DNA of 64,000 nucleotides, taken from positions 310,001 to 374,000 of the forward strand of contig NZ_JAIEUJ010000002.1 in NCBI RefSeq assembly GCF_019802285.1, given 5' to 3'. Each line of letters starts with the position of its first letter. Within the stretch, counting starts at the first letter, position 1. A program made the translations under genes and the position numbers. Of this stretch, positions 49,558 through 58,627 are shown one piece after another. The notes below the pieces were generated by a model. The model was not told where the DNA came from and did no database searches. It worked only from the letters and a program-made list of their open reading frames with translations. This stretch comes from Novilysobacter antarcticus (GTDB lineage: Bacteria; Pseudomonadota; Gammaproteobacteria; Xanthomonadales; Xanthomonadaceae).

Positions 49558-49586
49558 GTGGGGTCGACCGGGCCACGACGCAAGGG
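49558..49586 (-). promoter_or_regulatory. Sigma-32-like promoter of clpP
   Basis: CCCTTGCG and CCCCACGT at heat-shock spacing, in the tig-clpP gap about 45 bases before the clpP start. One base departs from the CCCCAT minus-10 core. Confidence 0.5.
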
Positions 49587-49629
49587 CCGCCGGTGCCCGC
49601 GGGAGGCGGGAACCGGCAAGCCGGATCGA

Positions 49630-50928
49630 CTACTGGCGGATCGCGTCGGCGAACTCGAGCGGCTGCTCGGTGTGCTCGGCGCGCTCAGCAATCCAGTCGA
49701 TGACCTGCTCTTCCATGACGCGGCCCTGCAGGCCCCGCATCAGGCCCTGATCATTGCGGTAGAGCTCGATGACCTGCTCGGGCTCCTCGTAGGTCGAGGC
49801 AATCAGGTTCAGGGTCTCGTTGACACGCTTGGGATCCAGCTTGAGGTCGTTGCTGCGGGCCACTTCGCCCACCAGCAGGCCGACCAGCACGCGCTTGCGT
49901 GCGCTGTCCATGAACGGGAGATGGGCGTCCTCGGGAAGCTCGGCATTGCGACCCTGGCGACGGGCCTGCTCGACGGCCTGCGCGGCCATGTCACGCGCCT
50001 CGTTTTCGACCAGCTTCGGCGGCATTTCCACCTCGGCGTAGGCGGCGGCCAGCTGCTCGCTGACCTCGCGGCGCAGACGGCTCATCAGTGCGCCTTTGAG
50101 CTCGCGCTCCAGGTTGCTGCGGATCTCGGAACGGAACTGCTCGGCATCGCCGCTGCGAATGCCAAAGCTCTTGATGAACTCGGCGTCGACCTCGGGCAGG
50201 TGCGGCTCGGACACCTTGCCGACCTTCAGGTTCACGACGACCGTCTTGCCAGCCAGCGCGGGAACGCGCCAATCGGCCGGAAACTCGACATCGACGTCCT
50301 TCTCATCGCCGGCCTTCATGCCCTTCAGCTCGGCCTCGATCGCCGGCAGCATGCCGCCCGAGCCGATCACCGTGGTGCCGCGCTCGGCGCCTTCGGCCGG
50401 CATCCGCTCACCCTCGACCGTGGAGAAGGTCTCCAGCTCGACCGCGTCGCCGTCCTGGGCGCCGCGTTCGACTTCGTTCCAGCTGCGGCGCTGCAGCCGC
50501 AGGTTCTCGACCATGGTGTCGATGTCCGCGTCCTTCACCTCGGAAGTGTTGCGGACGATCTTCAGGCCGGACACATCGATGTCGCCGAAATCCGGCACGA
50601 CCTCGAAGGTCGCCACGTAGGCCAGCTCGTCGGCGTTGTCGCTGGCCGGCTCGATCGCCGGGCTGCCGGCGATCTTCAGCGACTGCTCGCGCACCGCGTT
50701 GCCGAAGCTGTCCCGGACCAGGGCGTCAAGCACTTCGGCGCGCACCTGCTGGCCGAAGCGCTGCTCGATGACCTTGGGCGGGATCCGTCCGGGACGGAAA
50801 CCCTTGATCCGCGCCGTGCGCGAGATCTCGCGCAGACGGCCACCGACTTCACTCTGGAAGCGGTCCGACGGGAGGTTGAAGGTCATGCGGCGTTCAAGGG
50901 CACCGAGCGATTCGACCGAAACTTGCAT
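49630..50928 (-). CDS. tig: Trigger factor
   Basis: Ribosome-bound chaperone with prolyl isomerase activity. From the ATG at 50928, which has GGAG six bases before it, the product is 432 residues. The ribosome-binding loop is [19 protein letters not shown], the FKBP-like domain contains [23 protein letters not shown], and the C-terminal helical part follows. An upstream extension lacks similarity. First of the tig-clpP-clpX-lon order. Confidence 0.95.
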   Translation of the reverse strand: MQVSVESLGALERRMTFNLPSDRFQSEVGGRLREISRTARIKGFRPGRIPPKVIEQRFGQQVRAEVLDALVRDSFGNAVREQSLKIAGSPAIEPASDNADELAYVATFEVVPDFGDIDVSGLKIVRNTSEVKDADIDTMVENLRLQRRSWNEVERGAQDGDAVELETFSTVEGERMPAEGAERGTTVIGSGGMLPAIEAELKGMKAGDEKDVDVEFPADWRVPALAGKTVVVNLKVGKVSEPHLPEVDAEFIKSFGIRSGDAEQFRSEIRSNLERELKGALMSRLRREVSEQLAAAYAEVEMPPKLVENEARDMAAQAVEQARRQGRNAELPEDAHLPFMDSARKRVLVGLLVGEVARSNDLKLDPKRVNETLNLIASTYEEPEQVIELYRNDQGLMRGLQGRVMEEQVIDWIAERAEHTEQPLEFADAIRQ

Positions 50929-51104
50929 ATCCACTCCTGCAACCGCGGCGAACACCGACGGCACGTTGATTTGATGTTGGGCCAGCGCTGGCCGCGGCGA
51001 GCGGGGCCCGGCGCGGGTCAACGCGATAGTCTGGCGGATTACGACCTTGGCTGCCAGTCTTTTCCCGACCGGGCCGTCGTCACCGCAGCGGCGATCGCGT
51101 CCGC

Positions 51105-51191
<87 letters not shown>

Positions 51192-51218
51192 TTGTCGTGA
51201 CCTGGACCCGGCGACCGC

Positions 51219-51248
51219 AGGATAGAAGCGAACGCGGGTGCCAGACAA
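51219..51248 (-). promoter_or_regulatory. Promoter for tRNA-Leu(TAG)
   Basis: TTGTCT and TATCCT with an 18-base spacer lie right after the terminator of the preceding tRNAs, so tRNA-Leu appears to be a separate unit, perhaps read through into tig. Confidence 0.6.
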
Positions 51249-51282
51249 TAAAAAGGGCGCCGAGGACTGATCCCTGGCACCC
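51247..51282 (-). terminator. Terminator between tRNA-Lys and tRNA-Leu
   Basis: GGGTGCC and GGCGCCC arms with an inner AGGGA and TCCT pairing, then TTTTTATT on the minus strand. It ends the Pro-Arg-His-Lys transcript. Confidence 0.75.
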
Positions 51283-51290
51283 GTTCTATC

Positions 51291-51366
51291 TGGTGGGCCG
51301 TGATGGATTCGAACCATCGACCTATTGATTAAGAGTCAACTGCTCTACCAACTGAGCTAACGGCCC
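51291..51366 (-). tRNA. tRNA-Lys(CTT)
   Basis: 76 bases with encoded CCA. Anticodon CTT in loop CTCTTAA between TTGA and TCAA arms; acceptor GGGCCGT pairs with ACGGCCC. Confidence 0.95.
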
Positions 51367-51406
51367 GGAACACGCGGAATTGTACAGCACAATCCCAGAA
51401 AAAAAG

Positions 51407-51484
51407 TGGGGTGGAAGACGGGATTCGAACCCGCGACCCTCGGAATCACAATCCGATGCTCTAACCAACTGAGCTACATCCACC
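51407..51484 (-). tRNA. tRNA-His(GTG)
   Basis: Anticodon GTG in loop TTGTGAT. The extra 5' G (position -1) faces C73, as required for histidine tRNAs. Acceptor arms GTGGATG and CTTCCAC leave a T-T mismatch at pair 6-67, the only flaw. Confidence 0.93.
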
Positions 51485-51529
51485 ACAGGCAAAACGACAA
51501 CACGATCATATCCAAAACATTCGGGTGAC

Positions 51530-51606
51530 TGGCGCGCCCGGCAGGACTCGAACCTGCAACCACTGGCTTAGAAGGCTAGTGCTCTATCCGGTTGAGCTAC
51601 GGGCGC
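51530..51606 (-). tRNA. tRNA-Arg(TCT)
   Basis: 77 bases with encoded CCA. Anticodon TCT in loop CTTCTAA. Acceptor GCGCCCG pairs with CGGGCGC. The anticodon stem CTAGC against GCCAG has an A-C mismatch at pair 29-41. Confidence 0.93.
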
Positions 51607-51639
51607 CTGTGGAAATCATACCGACGCCGTGGAACTTGA

Positions 51640-51716
<77 letters not shown>

Positions 51717-51758
51717 ATCCGGGCCTTCGTTGCACGCCAATGCCCCGAAAGGCCGACC

Positions 51759-51787
51759 ATTCTGGCCCGCTGCCCCGGCGCTGTCAA
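51759..51787 (-). promoter_or_regulatory. Promoter of the tRNA-Pro group
   Basis: Perfect TTGACA and CAGAAT with a 17-base spacer, about 42 bases before tRNA-Pro on the minus strand. Confidence 0.7.
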
Positions 51788-51859
51788 CGGTTCAGCGGCA
51801 AAGTGGAGAACGCGGTGTATCCTCGACTGCAGACATCCAATTCTGCCCAGGGGGCTTGC

Positions 51860-52615
51860 ATGATTCGCAGCAGCAATCCGGCGTTGAAGGAGTCCAGCTT
51901 CCTGGACATCAACAGCGGCACCGTCGTGCGCGGTGGCAATGACGTGATGACCCTCAACGGCACGGTCAACAAGACTGGCATGCTGTTGTTGCTTTGCGTC
52001 CTCACCGCCGCGTTCGCCTGGGGCCAGGTATCCACGCCCGCCGGCGTCGTCGGTGCCGCTCCTTACATGTGGGGCGGGTTGATCGGCGGCCTGGTACTGG
52101 CGTTTGCCACCATCTTCAAGAAGGAATGGGCGCCGATCACCGCGCCGCTGTACGCACTGCTGGAAGGCTTCTTCCTTGGCGCGATCTCGGCAATGTTCAA
52201 CCACATGTACGACGGCATCGTGATGCAGGCGGTGTTGCTCACCTTTGCCACGCTGTTCGCAATGCTGTTTGCGTACCGAAGCGGGATGATCAAGGTGACC
52301 GAGAAATTCAAACTCGGCGTCGTGGCCGCGACCGGCGGCATCTTCCTGGTCTATCTCGCCAGCATCGTGATGGGGTTCTTTGGCGTGAACATCCCGATGA
52401 TTCACGAGTCGGGCTTGGTCGGCATCGGCTTCAGCCTGGTGGTGGTCGTGGTGGCGTCACTCAACCTGGTGCTGGACTTCGACTTCATCGAGAACGCGGT
52501 GGCGAAAGGCGCGCCCAAGCACATGGAGTGGTACGGCGCGTTCGGCCTGATGGTCACGCTGGTGTGGCTGTACATCGAGTTCCTGCGTCTGCTGTCGAAG
52601 TTGCAGTCGCGCTGA
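51860..52615 (+). CDS. Bax inhibitor-1/YccA family membrane protein
   Basis: Multi-pass inner membrane protein of the TMBIM family, whose members act as pH-sensitive calcium channels or FtsH modulators. The ATG at 51860 (MIRSSNPALKESSF) gives 251 residues with about seven membrane segments. The late LNLVLDFDFIENAVAKGAPKHMEWYGAFGL contains the two conserved acidic residues of the pore region. Role here is unknown. Followed by a strong terminator. Confidence 0.88.
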   Translation: MIRSSNPALKESSFLDINSGTVVRGGNDVMTLNGTVNKTGMLLLLCVLTAAFAWGQVSTPAGVVGAAPYMWGGLIGGLVLAFATIFKKEWAPITAPLYALLEGFFLGAISAMFNHMYDGIVMQAVLLTFATLFAMLFAYRSGMIKVTEKFKLGVVAATGGIFLVYLASIVMGFFGVNIPMIHESGLVGIGFSLVVVVVASLNLVLDFDFIENAVAKGAPKHMEWYGAFGLMVTLVWLYIEFLRLLSKLQSR

Positions 52616-52640
52616 GGCTTATCGCTGGCAGCACCGACCA

Positions 52641-52666
52641 AAGGGCGCTTCGGCGCCCTTTTTTGT
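52641..52666 (+). terminator. Terminator of the Bax inhibitor-1 gene
   Basis: AAGGGCGC and GCGCCCTT arms with a TTCG tetraloop, then a run of T, 25 bases after the stop. Confidence 0.9.
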
Positions 52667-52681
52667 TGCGCCGACGTGGCC

Positions 52682-52710
52682 AAAAAAAACGGAGCGCCAT
52701 TGGCGCTCCG
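52682..52710 (-). terminator. Terminator of the isocitrate dehydrogenase gene
   Basis: On the minus strand CGGAGCGCCA pairs with TGGCGCTCCG, followed by eight T, 44 bases after the stop codon. Confidence 0.9.
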
Positions 52711-52753
52711 TCGGGTCCGAAATGCAATCAGCGGACGTAAACAGTTCTGCGGC

Positions 52754-53761
52754 TCAGACCCGGCTGGCGATCGCCTGGGCAAAGCCCATCGTGGTACCGC
52801 TGCCGCCCAGGTCGCCGGTTAGGCTGTCCTTGGCTTCCAGCGTGGCCACGATCGCCTCGCGCAGGCGCGTCGCATCGTTGGGCTTGCCCAGGTGATCGAG
52901 CATCTGCGCGGCGCCCAGCAGCAGCGCGCACGGGTTGGCCTTGCCTTGGCCGGCAATGTCCGGAGCGGTTCCGTGGACGGCCTCGAAGATCGCCGCATCG
53001 GCGCCGATATTGGCACCCGGAATCAGGCCCAGACCACCGATCAGGCCCGCACACAGGTCAGAGATGATGTCGCCGAACAGGTTGGTGGTTACCAGCACGT
53101 CGAACTGCTCCGGGCGCATCACCAGCTGCATGCACGCGTTGTCGACGATCATCTCCTCGCACTCGATGTCCGGGTACTGCGCGGCAACTTCACGCGCGGT
53201 CTTCAGGAACAGGCCCGAGGTGGACTTGAGGATATTCGCCTTGTGGACCACCGTGACCTTCTTGCGCCCGGCCGCTCGCGCCAGGTCGAAGGCGTAGCGG
53301 ACGATGCGCTCTGAACCCTTGCGCGTGGTGCGGGTGATGGAGATCGCGCTCTGGCCGTCGGCGGCGGTTTCCTGGCCTTCGGCGCTGTAGGCGCCTTCGG
53401 TGTTCTCGCGCACGGTGATCACGTCCACGTCGGCCGGGAATCGCGTAAGCGTATTGGGGAACGACTTTGCCGGGCGCACGTTGGCGTACAGGTCGAAGCG
53501 CTTGCGCAGCTCCACGTTGATCGAGGAAAAACCGCCGCCGACCGGGGTCGTGAGAGGGCTCTTCAGGGCGATCCGGTTCTTGCGGATGGAGTCCATCGTC
53601 GCGGCAGGAAGCAGCTCACCGGTCTTCTCCATCGCGACCATGCCGGCGTCGGCGAATTCATACTCCAGGTCGAGCTTCATCGCATCGAGCACGTGGAGCG
53701 TTGCATCCATGATTTCCGGGCCGATGCCGTCGCCATGGATGACCGTAATCGTCTGAGTCAT
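52754..53761 (-). CDS. icd: Isocitrate dehydrogenase, NAD-type
   Basis: Oxidative decarboxylation of isocitrate in the citric acid cycle. From the ATG at 53761 (MTQTITVIHGDGIGPEIM) it has 335 residues, much shorter than the 416-residue E. coli NADP enzyme and similar to NAD-dependent forms. Substrate residues lie in TTPVGGGFSSINVELRKRFDLYANVRP and ENTEGAYSAEG. The cofactor site reads HGTAPDIAG, with Asp where NADP enzymes have Lys, favouring NAD. Isopropylmalate dehydrogenase is the main alternative, but no leu genes are near. Confidence 0.85.
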   Translation of the reverse strand: MTQTITVIHGDGIGPEIMDATLHVLDAMKLDLEYEFADAGMVAMEKTGELLPAATMDSIRKNRIALKSPLTTPVGGGFSSINVELRKRFDLYANVRPAKSFPNTLTRFPADVDVITVRENTEGAYSAEGQETAADGQSAISITRTTRKGSERIVRYAFDLARAAGRKKVTVVHKANILKSTSGLFLKTAREVAAQYPDIECEEMIVDNACMQLVMRPEQFDVLVTTNLFGDIISDLCAGLIGGLGLIPGANIGADAAIFEAVHGTAPDIAGQGKANPCALLLGAAQMLDHLGKPNDATRLREAIVATLEAKDSLTGDLGGSGTTMGFAQAIASRV

Positions 53762-53874
53762 GTGGGATTCTCTTCCAGCTGGGGGAGCGCGCTGCGTGCT
53801 GCGCGGCGCCGAAGGGTTAGCCCCGTAATTATGCCGGATCACCGGCCGGCCTGCAGGCCGGCGCGGGCGAGGTG

Positions 53875-54276
53875 TCAGTCGTGGTCGTGGGCCGGCGGCA
53901 GCGGGCCGGCGCCCTGCTCCAGCTGGTCGAGGAAGTCGACGGCGCGGCGCAGGTGCGGGATGACGATCGAGCCGCCGACCACCAGGCCGACCGAAAAGGT
54001 CTCGAACATTTCCTCGCGCGTGGCACCGGCCTCGTGGCACTGGCCGACGTGGTAGCTGATGCAGTCATCGCAGCGCAGGACCATCGAGGCGACCAGGCCG
54101 AGCAGTTCCTTGGTCTTCACGTCCAACGCGCCGGCCTTGTAGGTCTGCGTGTCGAGGGCGAAGAAACGCCGCACGACCTGGTTGGGCTCAGACAGGATGC
54201 GGTCGTTCATGCGCTGGCGGAAGCCGGCAAAATCCTCTGCCCCGCGGTTTCCAGGCCGGCCGCCGGACTCGCTCAC
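53875..54276 (-). CDS. Carboxymuconolactone decarboxylase family (AhpD-like) protein
   Basis: Small helical protein of 133 residues with the AhpD-type redox motif CDDCISYHVGQCHEAGATREE, a CxxC with a following histidine, typical of peroxidase-linked or hydroperoxide-handling members. It overlaps the glutaredoxin gene by four bases, so the two are translated together and a shared thiol-redox role is likely. The C-terminus ends AHDHD. Confidence 0.88.
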   Translation of the reverse strand: MSESGGRPGNRGAEDFAGFRQRMNDRILSEPNQVVRRFFALDTQTYKAGALDVKTKELLGLVASMVLRCDDCISYHVGQCHEAGATREEMFETFSVGLVVGGSIVIPHLRRAVDFLDQLEQGAGPLPPAHDHD

Positions 54277-54548
54277 TGCGCGCCTTCCAGCAACGGCTCG
54301 AACTTGCCGGCGCGATGCATGGCCATCATGTCGTCGAAGCCGCCGACGTGGGTGTCACCGACGAAGATCTGCGGCACGCTGGTGCGCTTGGCCAGGGCGA
54401 CCATTTTCTCGCGCTCGGCCGGATCCAGGTCGACGCGGATCTCCCGCCACTGCAGGCCCTTGCTCTTCAGGAAGTTGGCCGCAGCGACGCAATACGGACA
54501 GGTCGCGCTGGTGTAGATCAGGATCTCGGGGGTAGCGGTGGAATTCAA
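54273..54548 (-). CDS. grxC: Glutaredoxin 3
   Basis: Glutathione-dependent thiol oxidoreductase. The TTG at 54548 (NSTATPEILIYTSATCPYC) with AGGAG seven bases before it gives 91 residues. The active site is TCPYCVAAANFL, and VPQIFVGDTHVGGFDDM is the glutathione-binding TVP-like and GG motif. A longer upstream frame is not family-like. Confidence 0.93.
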   Translation of the reverse strand: MNSTATPEILIYTSATCPYCVAAANFLKSKGLQWREIRVDLDPAEREKMVALAKRTSVPQIFVGDTHVGGFDDMMAMHRAGKFEPLLEGAQ

Positions 54549-54814
54549 TTCGTCTCTCCTGCGGTGAACTCGGGGGGCGGTCGGCGGTCCAACACCAATG
54601 TTGACCGCGCGCCAGCGCATGCATGCCGCCTCCACGTGGGACGGCTGACCGCCTACATGGGTCCGCCGCGTGAAAGATTCCAGTCTAATGCGCGCAACAC
54701 CGTTCCCGCGCTGCGCTGCAGGCGCGGTTAACCCGCAATTAACCCGCCGCGCCATCGCAGCGACCATCCTCAACGCACCGCACCACCCTGCAGCACCGGC
54801 ACCAGGAGCCTCAC

Positions 54815-56386
54815 TTGCGCCGCATCGTCTTGCTTACCGCCGCCCTCACCCTTTCCTTGGCAAGTGTCTCTGCTCCCGCGCAGGATTCGCTGCCCGACAT
54901 CGGCTCGTCCGCAGGCGAACTGCTGACCCCGGGCCAGCAGGAGGAATACGGCGCGATGATGCTGGCCCAGCTGCGACATTACGACTACATCCTTGAAGAT
55001 CCCCTGATCGACAGCTGGCTGGATTCGCTGGGCAGCCGGCTGGGTGCCAGCAGCGATCGCCCGACGCAGCCGTTCACCTTCTTCATGCTCCGCGAGCGCC
55101 AGATCAACGCCTTCGCCACCCTCGGCGGCTACATCGGCGTGAACGCGGGCCTGGTCCTGGCGGCCGACCGCGAGGACGAGGTGGCCGGCGTGCTTGCGCA
55201 CGAGATCTCGCACGTCACCCAGCAGCACGTGCTGCGCGGCGCCGAGCGCGCCCAACGCGACCAGTTGCCGATCCTGCTGGGGATGCTGGGTGCGATCGTG
55301 GCAGCGCAATCGGCCGGTGGCAGCTCCTCGGGTGAGGCGACCCAGGCGGCGATCATGTCGGCGATGGGCCTGGCCCAACAGCGGCAGATCAACTACACCC
55401 GTTCCAACGAGCACGAGGCCGACCGCATCGGCCTGCAGACCCTCGCCCGTGCAGGCTACGACGCCGGTGCGATGGCGGAGTTCTTCCTCGTCATGCAGGC
55501 CCGCTCCCGGGCCAATGCGGCGGGCGCCTACGACATTCCGGACTACCTGATGACCCACCCGGTCACCACGACCCGTATCAGCGAGGCCAAGGAGCGGGCG
55601 GAGCGGCTGGGTGCGAGCGTTGGTTCCTTCCGGGTCGGCTCCATTGCGACCGACAACCCGCTGCTGCCCAACGGCTTGATGATCCAGGCCAGTGAAACGC
55701 AGGGCACCGGATATTTCGATCTGGCCCGCGAGCGCCTGCGTGTCTTCAGTGCCGAATCGCCGGCGGCGGCGATACGCGAGTACGAGCAGATCGCCAGTCG
55801 CGGCGAGCTCGACGAAGCGCAACGCTACGGGTTGGCGATCGCGCGCCTGCGCGCGGGCCAGGCGCCCGCTGCGGTGAAACTGTTGCAGGAGCTGATGAAG
55901 GATCGTCCGGCAGACCTGTGGATCAACCTCGGACTGGCGGAGGCGGAATCGCGAAGCGGACGGAAGGCGACCGCCGACACCCGCTTTGAGGCGCTGGTGC
56001 AGCGACTGCCGCGCAATCGCGCCGTGGTCCTGACCTACGCGTCCGCGCTGCTGGAGCGCGACGATGTGGAATCGGGAAAGCGCGCCCAGGCGGTGTTGCG
56101 GCCCTTGGCCGGCCAATCCGGGAATGACCCCGAGTTCCAGCGCAGTTTTGCGCGTGCCAGCGAAATTGCCGGCGAGCCGATCCGTGCCGGTGAGGCCTAC
56201 GCCGAGGCGGCGTTCCTCAGCGGCCGGGCCGAACAGGCATTGGTCCAGTTGAACGTGTTGAAGAAGCGACCCGAGGTCGACTATTACGCGCGGGCCCGGA
56301 TCGAGGCGCGGATCGCCCGGATAACCCCCACGGTACTGGAGCTGCATCGCCAGGGCATCCGCGACGAGGTGCTTGAACGGCGCTAG
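54815..56386 (+). CDS. bepA: Periplasmic M48 metalloprotease BepA
   Basis: Periplasmic protease and chaperone for outer membrane protein assembly. TTG start at 54815 with AGGAG ahead; 523 residues. A signal peptide (about 1-22, ending SAPAQD) precedes the M48 domain with zinc motif HEISH at 129-133 and third ligand in SNEHEADRIGLQTL. The C-terminal half is built of TPR repeats (from about residue 310). Divergent from the glutaredoxin gene across about 265 gene-free bases. Confidence 0.93.
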   Translation: MRRIVLLTAALTLSLASVSAPAQDSLPDIGSSAGELLTPGQQEEYGAMMLAQLRHYDYILEDPLIDSWLDSLGSRLGASSDRPTQPFTFFMLRERQINAFATLGGYIGVNAGLVLAADREDEVAGVLAHEISHVTQQHVLRGAERAQRDQLPILLGMLGAIVAAQSAGGSSSGEATQAAIMSAMGLAQQRQINYTRSNEHEADRIGLQTLARAGYDAGAMAEFFLVMQARSRANAAGAYDIPDYLMTHPVTTTRISEAKERAERLGASVGSFRVGSIATDNPLLPNGLMIQASETQGTGYFDLARERLRVFSAESPAAAIREYEQIASRGELDEAQRYGLAIARLRAGQAPAAVKLLQELMKDRPADLWINLGLAEAESRSGRKATADTRFEALVQRLPRNRAVVLTYASALLERDDVESGKRAQAVLRPLAGQSGNDPEFQRSFARASEIAGEPIRAGEAYAEAAFLSGRAEQALVQLNVLKKRPEVDYYARARIEARIARITPTVLELHRQGIRDEVLERR

Positions 56387-56416
56387 TCTGCGCGGCGGTC
56401 GTCAACGGCGTCGGCG

Positions 56417-56434
56417 CTGTCATCAAGCGGTCAT
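56417..56434 (+). promoter_or_regulatory. Pho box upstream of phoB
   Basis: CTGTCATCAAGCGGTCAT: two seven-base PhoB half-sites spaced by four bases, matching the CTGTCAT-N4-CTGTCAT pattern with one change (CGGTCAT). Located 86 bases before the phoB start, it suggests autoregulation and phosphate control of the whole operon. Confidence 0.75.
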
Positions 56435-56519
56435 GAAGCCGTGGTGTACTTCCGTGATCGGACGCTGCCGCATCGCGCGGCGGCTCCGACCCGACCCCTC
56501 CGAGGCATTCGAGCATTCC

Positions 56520-57227
56520 TTGCAAAAACGCATCCTGATTGTCGAAGACGAGCCCGCCATCCGCGACATGGTCGCCTTCGCCGTGTCGCGCAGCGACTAC
56601 GAGCCGGTGACGGCTGGCGATGCACACGAGGCGGAGGTCGCAATTGCCGACCGCGTGCCCGACCTGATCCTGCTGGACTGGATGCTGCCCGGTACCAGCG
56701 GCATCGAACTGGCCCGGCGGTGGCGGCGGCAGACGCTGACCCGCGACATCCCGATCATCATGCTGACCGCGCGCGGCGAGGAGGACGACCGGGTCGGCGG
56801 CCTGGAAGCCGGCGTGGATGATTACGTGGTCAAGCCGTTCTCCGCCCGCGAGCTGCTGGCGCGGATTCGCGCGGTGCTGCGCCGCGCGCGCGATGACGAT
56901 GAAGACGGCAGCATCCGGATCGGCGCCCTGCGCATGGATGGCGCCGCCCACCGGGTATTCGCCGGTGATCCGGGGAATGAGCAGCCGGTCGCGATCGGAC
57001 CTGCCGAGTACCGCTTGCTGCATTTCTTCATGACACACGCAGACCGCGTGTACACCCGTGCGCAGTTGCTCGATCACGTCTGGGGAGGCAGCGTTTACGT
57101 GGAAGAGCGGACCGTGGACGTGCATGTGCGCAGGGTTCGACGGGCGTTGGAGCCGTTCGACCTCGACGGCATGATCCAGACCGTGCGCGGCGTGGGTTAC
57201 CGCTTCTCCGCCGCCCCGACCACCTGA
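56520..57227 (+). CDS. phoB: Phosphate regulon response regulator PhoB
   Basis: DNA-binding response regulator of phosphate starvation. The TTG at 56520 (QKRILIVEDEPAIRD) gives 235 residues, close to the usual 229. D53 in LILLDWMLPG is the phosphoacceptor, with T in IIMLTARGEE and K in VKPFSARELL. The C-terminal winged helix has HFFMTHADRVYTRAQLLDHVWG and VYVEERTVDVHVRRVRRAL. Longer frames upstream cover the Pho box. Confidence 0.93.
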   Translation: MQKRILIVEDEPAIRDMVAFAVSRSDYEPVTAGDAHEAEVAIADRVPDLILLDWMLPGTSGIELARRWRRQTLTRDIPIIMLTARGEEDDRVGGLEAGVDDYVVKPFSARELLARIRAVLRRARDDDEDGSIRIGALRMDGAAHRVFAGDPGNEQPVAIGPAEYRLLHFFMTHADRVYTRAQLLDHVWGGSVYVEERTVDVHVRRVRRALEPFDLDGMIQTVRGVGYRFSAAPTT

Positions 57228-57256
57228 TCCACGCGGGATCTGTTGGATACTGGGCC

Positions 57257-58627
57257 ATGACTCCTGCCGCCCGCTCCGCCTGGCTGCGTACCCTTGGCTT
57301 GACCGTTGTTGGCCTGGCGATCACGGGCGTGCTCGGCGTTGCGGTCGGACAGTTCTGGCCCGTGCTGGCGCTGGGAGCTGTGGCCATGCTGGGATGGCAG
57401 CACTGGCGACTGGGCCGTGTACTGCACCGCCTCGGCGGACGACGCTGGCCGACACTGACTGCCAAACCCGGGGCCTGGAGCGAACTGGACCGGCTGCACG
57501 ACCGCGACCAGCGCGAGCGTCGGGTGCGCAAGCGGCGCCTGCTGGAGATGCTGCGCGCCTACCGGGCAGCCGCCGCTGCGCTGCCCGATGCGGTCGTGGT
57601 GGTGGAGCGCAACAGCCAGCGAATCCGCTGGTTCAACCAGGCCGCCGCCACGCTGCTCGGGCTGCGTTATCCGGCCGATGTCGGCGCGCCGCTGGTGCCG
57701 CGTCTGCGGCCGTTGCCACTGGCGCAGTGGCTCGCCAGCGGCCGGCACGCCGATACCCTCGAGGTTGCGTCGCCGGTCAACCCGGCCACCCGCCTGAGCC
57801 TGCGCCTGATCCCCTACTCCGAGAACCTGTGGCTGCTGGTCGCACGTGACGTCACCCGCCTGCTGCAGCTGGAACAGATGCGCCGGGACTTCGTGGCCAA
57901 CGTCTCCCACGAACTGCGCACGCCGCTGACGGTCATCCACGGTTATCTGGACATGATCGACCCCGACGAGCACAGCGGGCTGGCGCCTGTGCTGGGCGAG
58001 ATGCAGCGTCAGTCGCAACGCATGGCCCGGCTGGTCGAGGACCTGCTGGCGTTGTCGCGACTGGAGGCCGCCGATGGCGCGCCATTGGAGGAGCGGGTGG
58101 CGATGGATGCGATGCTCGACACGCTGCGCCGTGAAGGCCTTGCGCTCGGTCAGGGCAGGCACCGGATCCGGGTGGAAAACACGGCGGACGTGGATCTGTG
58201 GGGATCGGGCACCGAGTTGCACAGCGCGTTCTCCAACCTCGTCGGCAACGCGGTACGCCATACGCCGGAGGGCGGCGAGGTGCTGATCCGGTTCCGCCGC
58301 GAGGACCCCCGCGGCGATGGGCAGGCCGGAGAACCGGGCGGTGTCGTGCTAGAGGTCATCGACAGCGGCATCGGCATCGCCGCCGAGCACCTGCCGCGAA
58401 TCACCGAGCGTTTCTACCGCGTATCAAACAGCCGCTCACGCACCAGCGGCGGTACCGGGCTGGGCCTTGCCATCGTCAAACACGTGCTGCAACGGCACCA
58501 CGCGCGTCTCGAGGTGCGCAGCCGGATCGGGGATGGCAGCATGTTCTCCTGTCACTTCACGGCTGCGCGGGTACGTCCACGTGAGCGCGGCGCCAGCCAC
58601 ACTGCTCCCAGCGAGGCCATGCCATGA
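57257..58627 (+). CDS. phoR: Phosphate regulon sensor histidine kinase PhoR
   Basis: Inner membrane sensor of the phosphate system. The 456 residues have two membrane segments at about 12-48, a PAS-like domain (about 105-200: ALPDAVVVVERNSQRIRWFN), H218 in VSHELRTPLTVIHGYLD, and the kinase N, G1, F and G2 boxes in NLVGNAVRHTPEGGEV, DSGIGIA and SGGTGLGLAIVKHVL. It overlaps ppk as ATGA. Confidence 0.95.
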   Translation: MTPAARSAWLRTLGLTVVGLAITGVLGVAVGQFWPVLALGAVAMLGWQHWRLGRVLHRLGGRRWPTLTAKPGAWSELDRLHDRDQRERRVRKRRLLEMLRAYRAAAAALPDAVVVVERNSQRIRWFNQAAATLLGLRYPADVGAPLVPRLRPLPLAQWLASGRHADTLEVASPVNPATRLSLRLIPYSENLWLLVARDVTRLLQLEQMRRDFVANVSHELRTPLTVIHGYLDMIDPDEHSGLAPVLGEMQRQSQRMARLVEDLLALSRLEAADGAPLEERVAMDAMLDTLRREGLALGQGRHRIRVENTADVDLWGSGTELHSAFSNLVGNAVRHTPEGGEVLIRFRREDPRGDGQAGEPGGVVLEVIDSGIGIAAEHLPRITERFYRVSNSRSRTSGGTGLGLAIVKHVLQRHHARLEVRSRIGDGSMFSCHFTAARVRPRERGASHTAPSEAMP

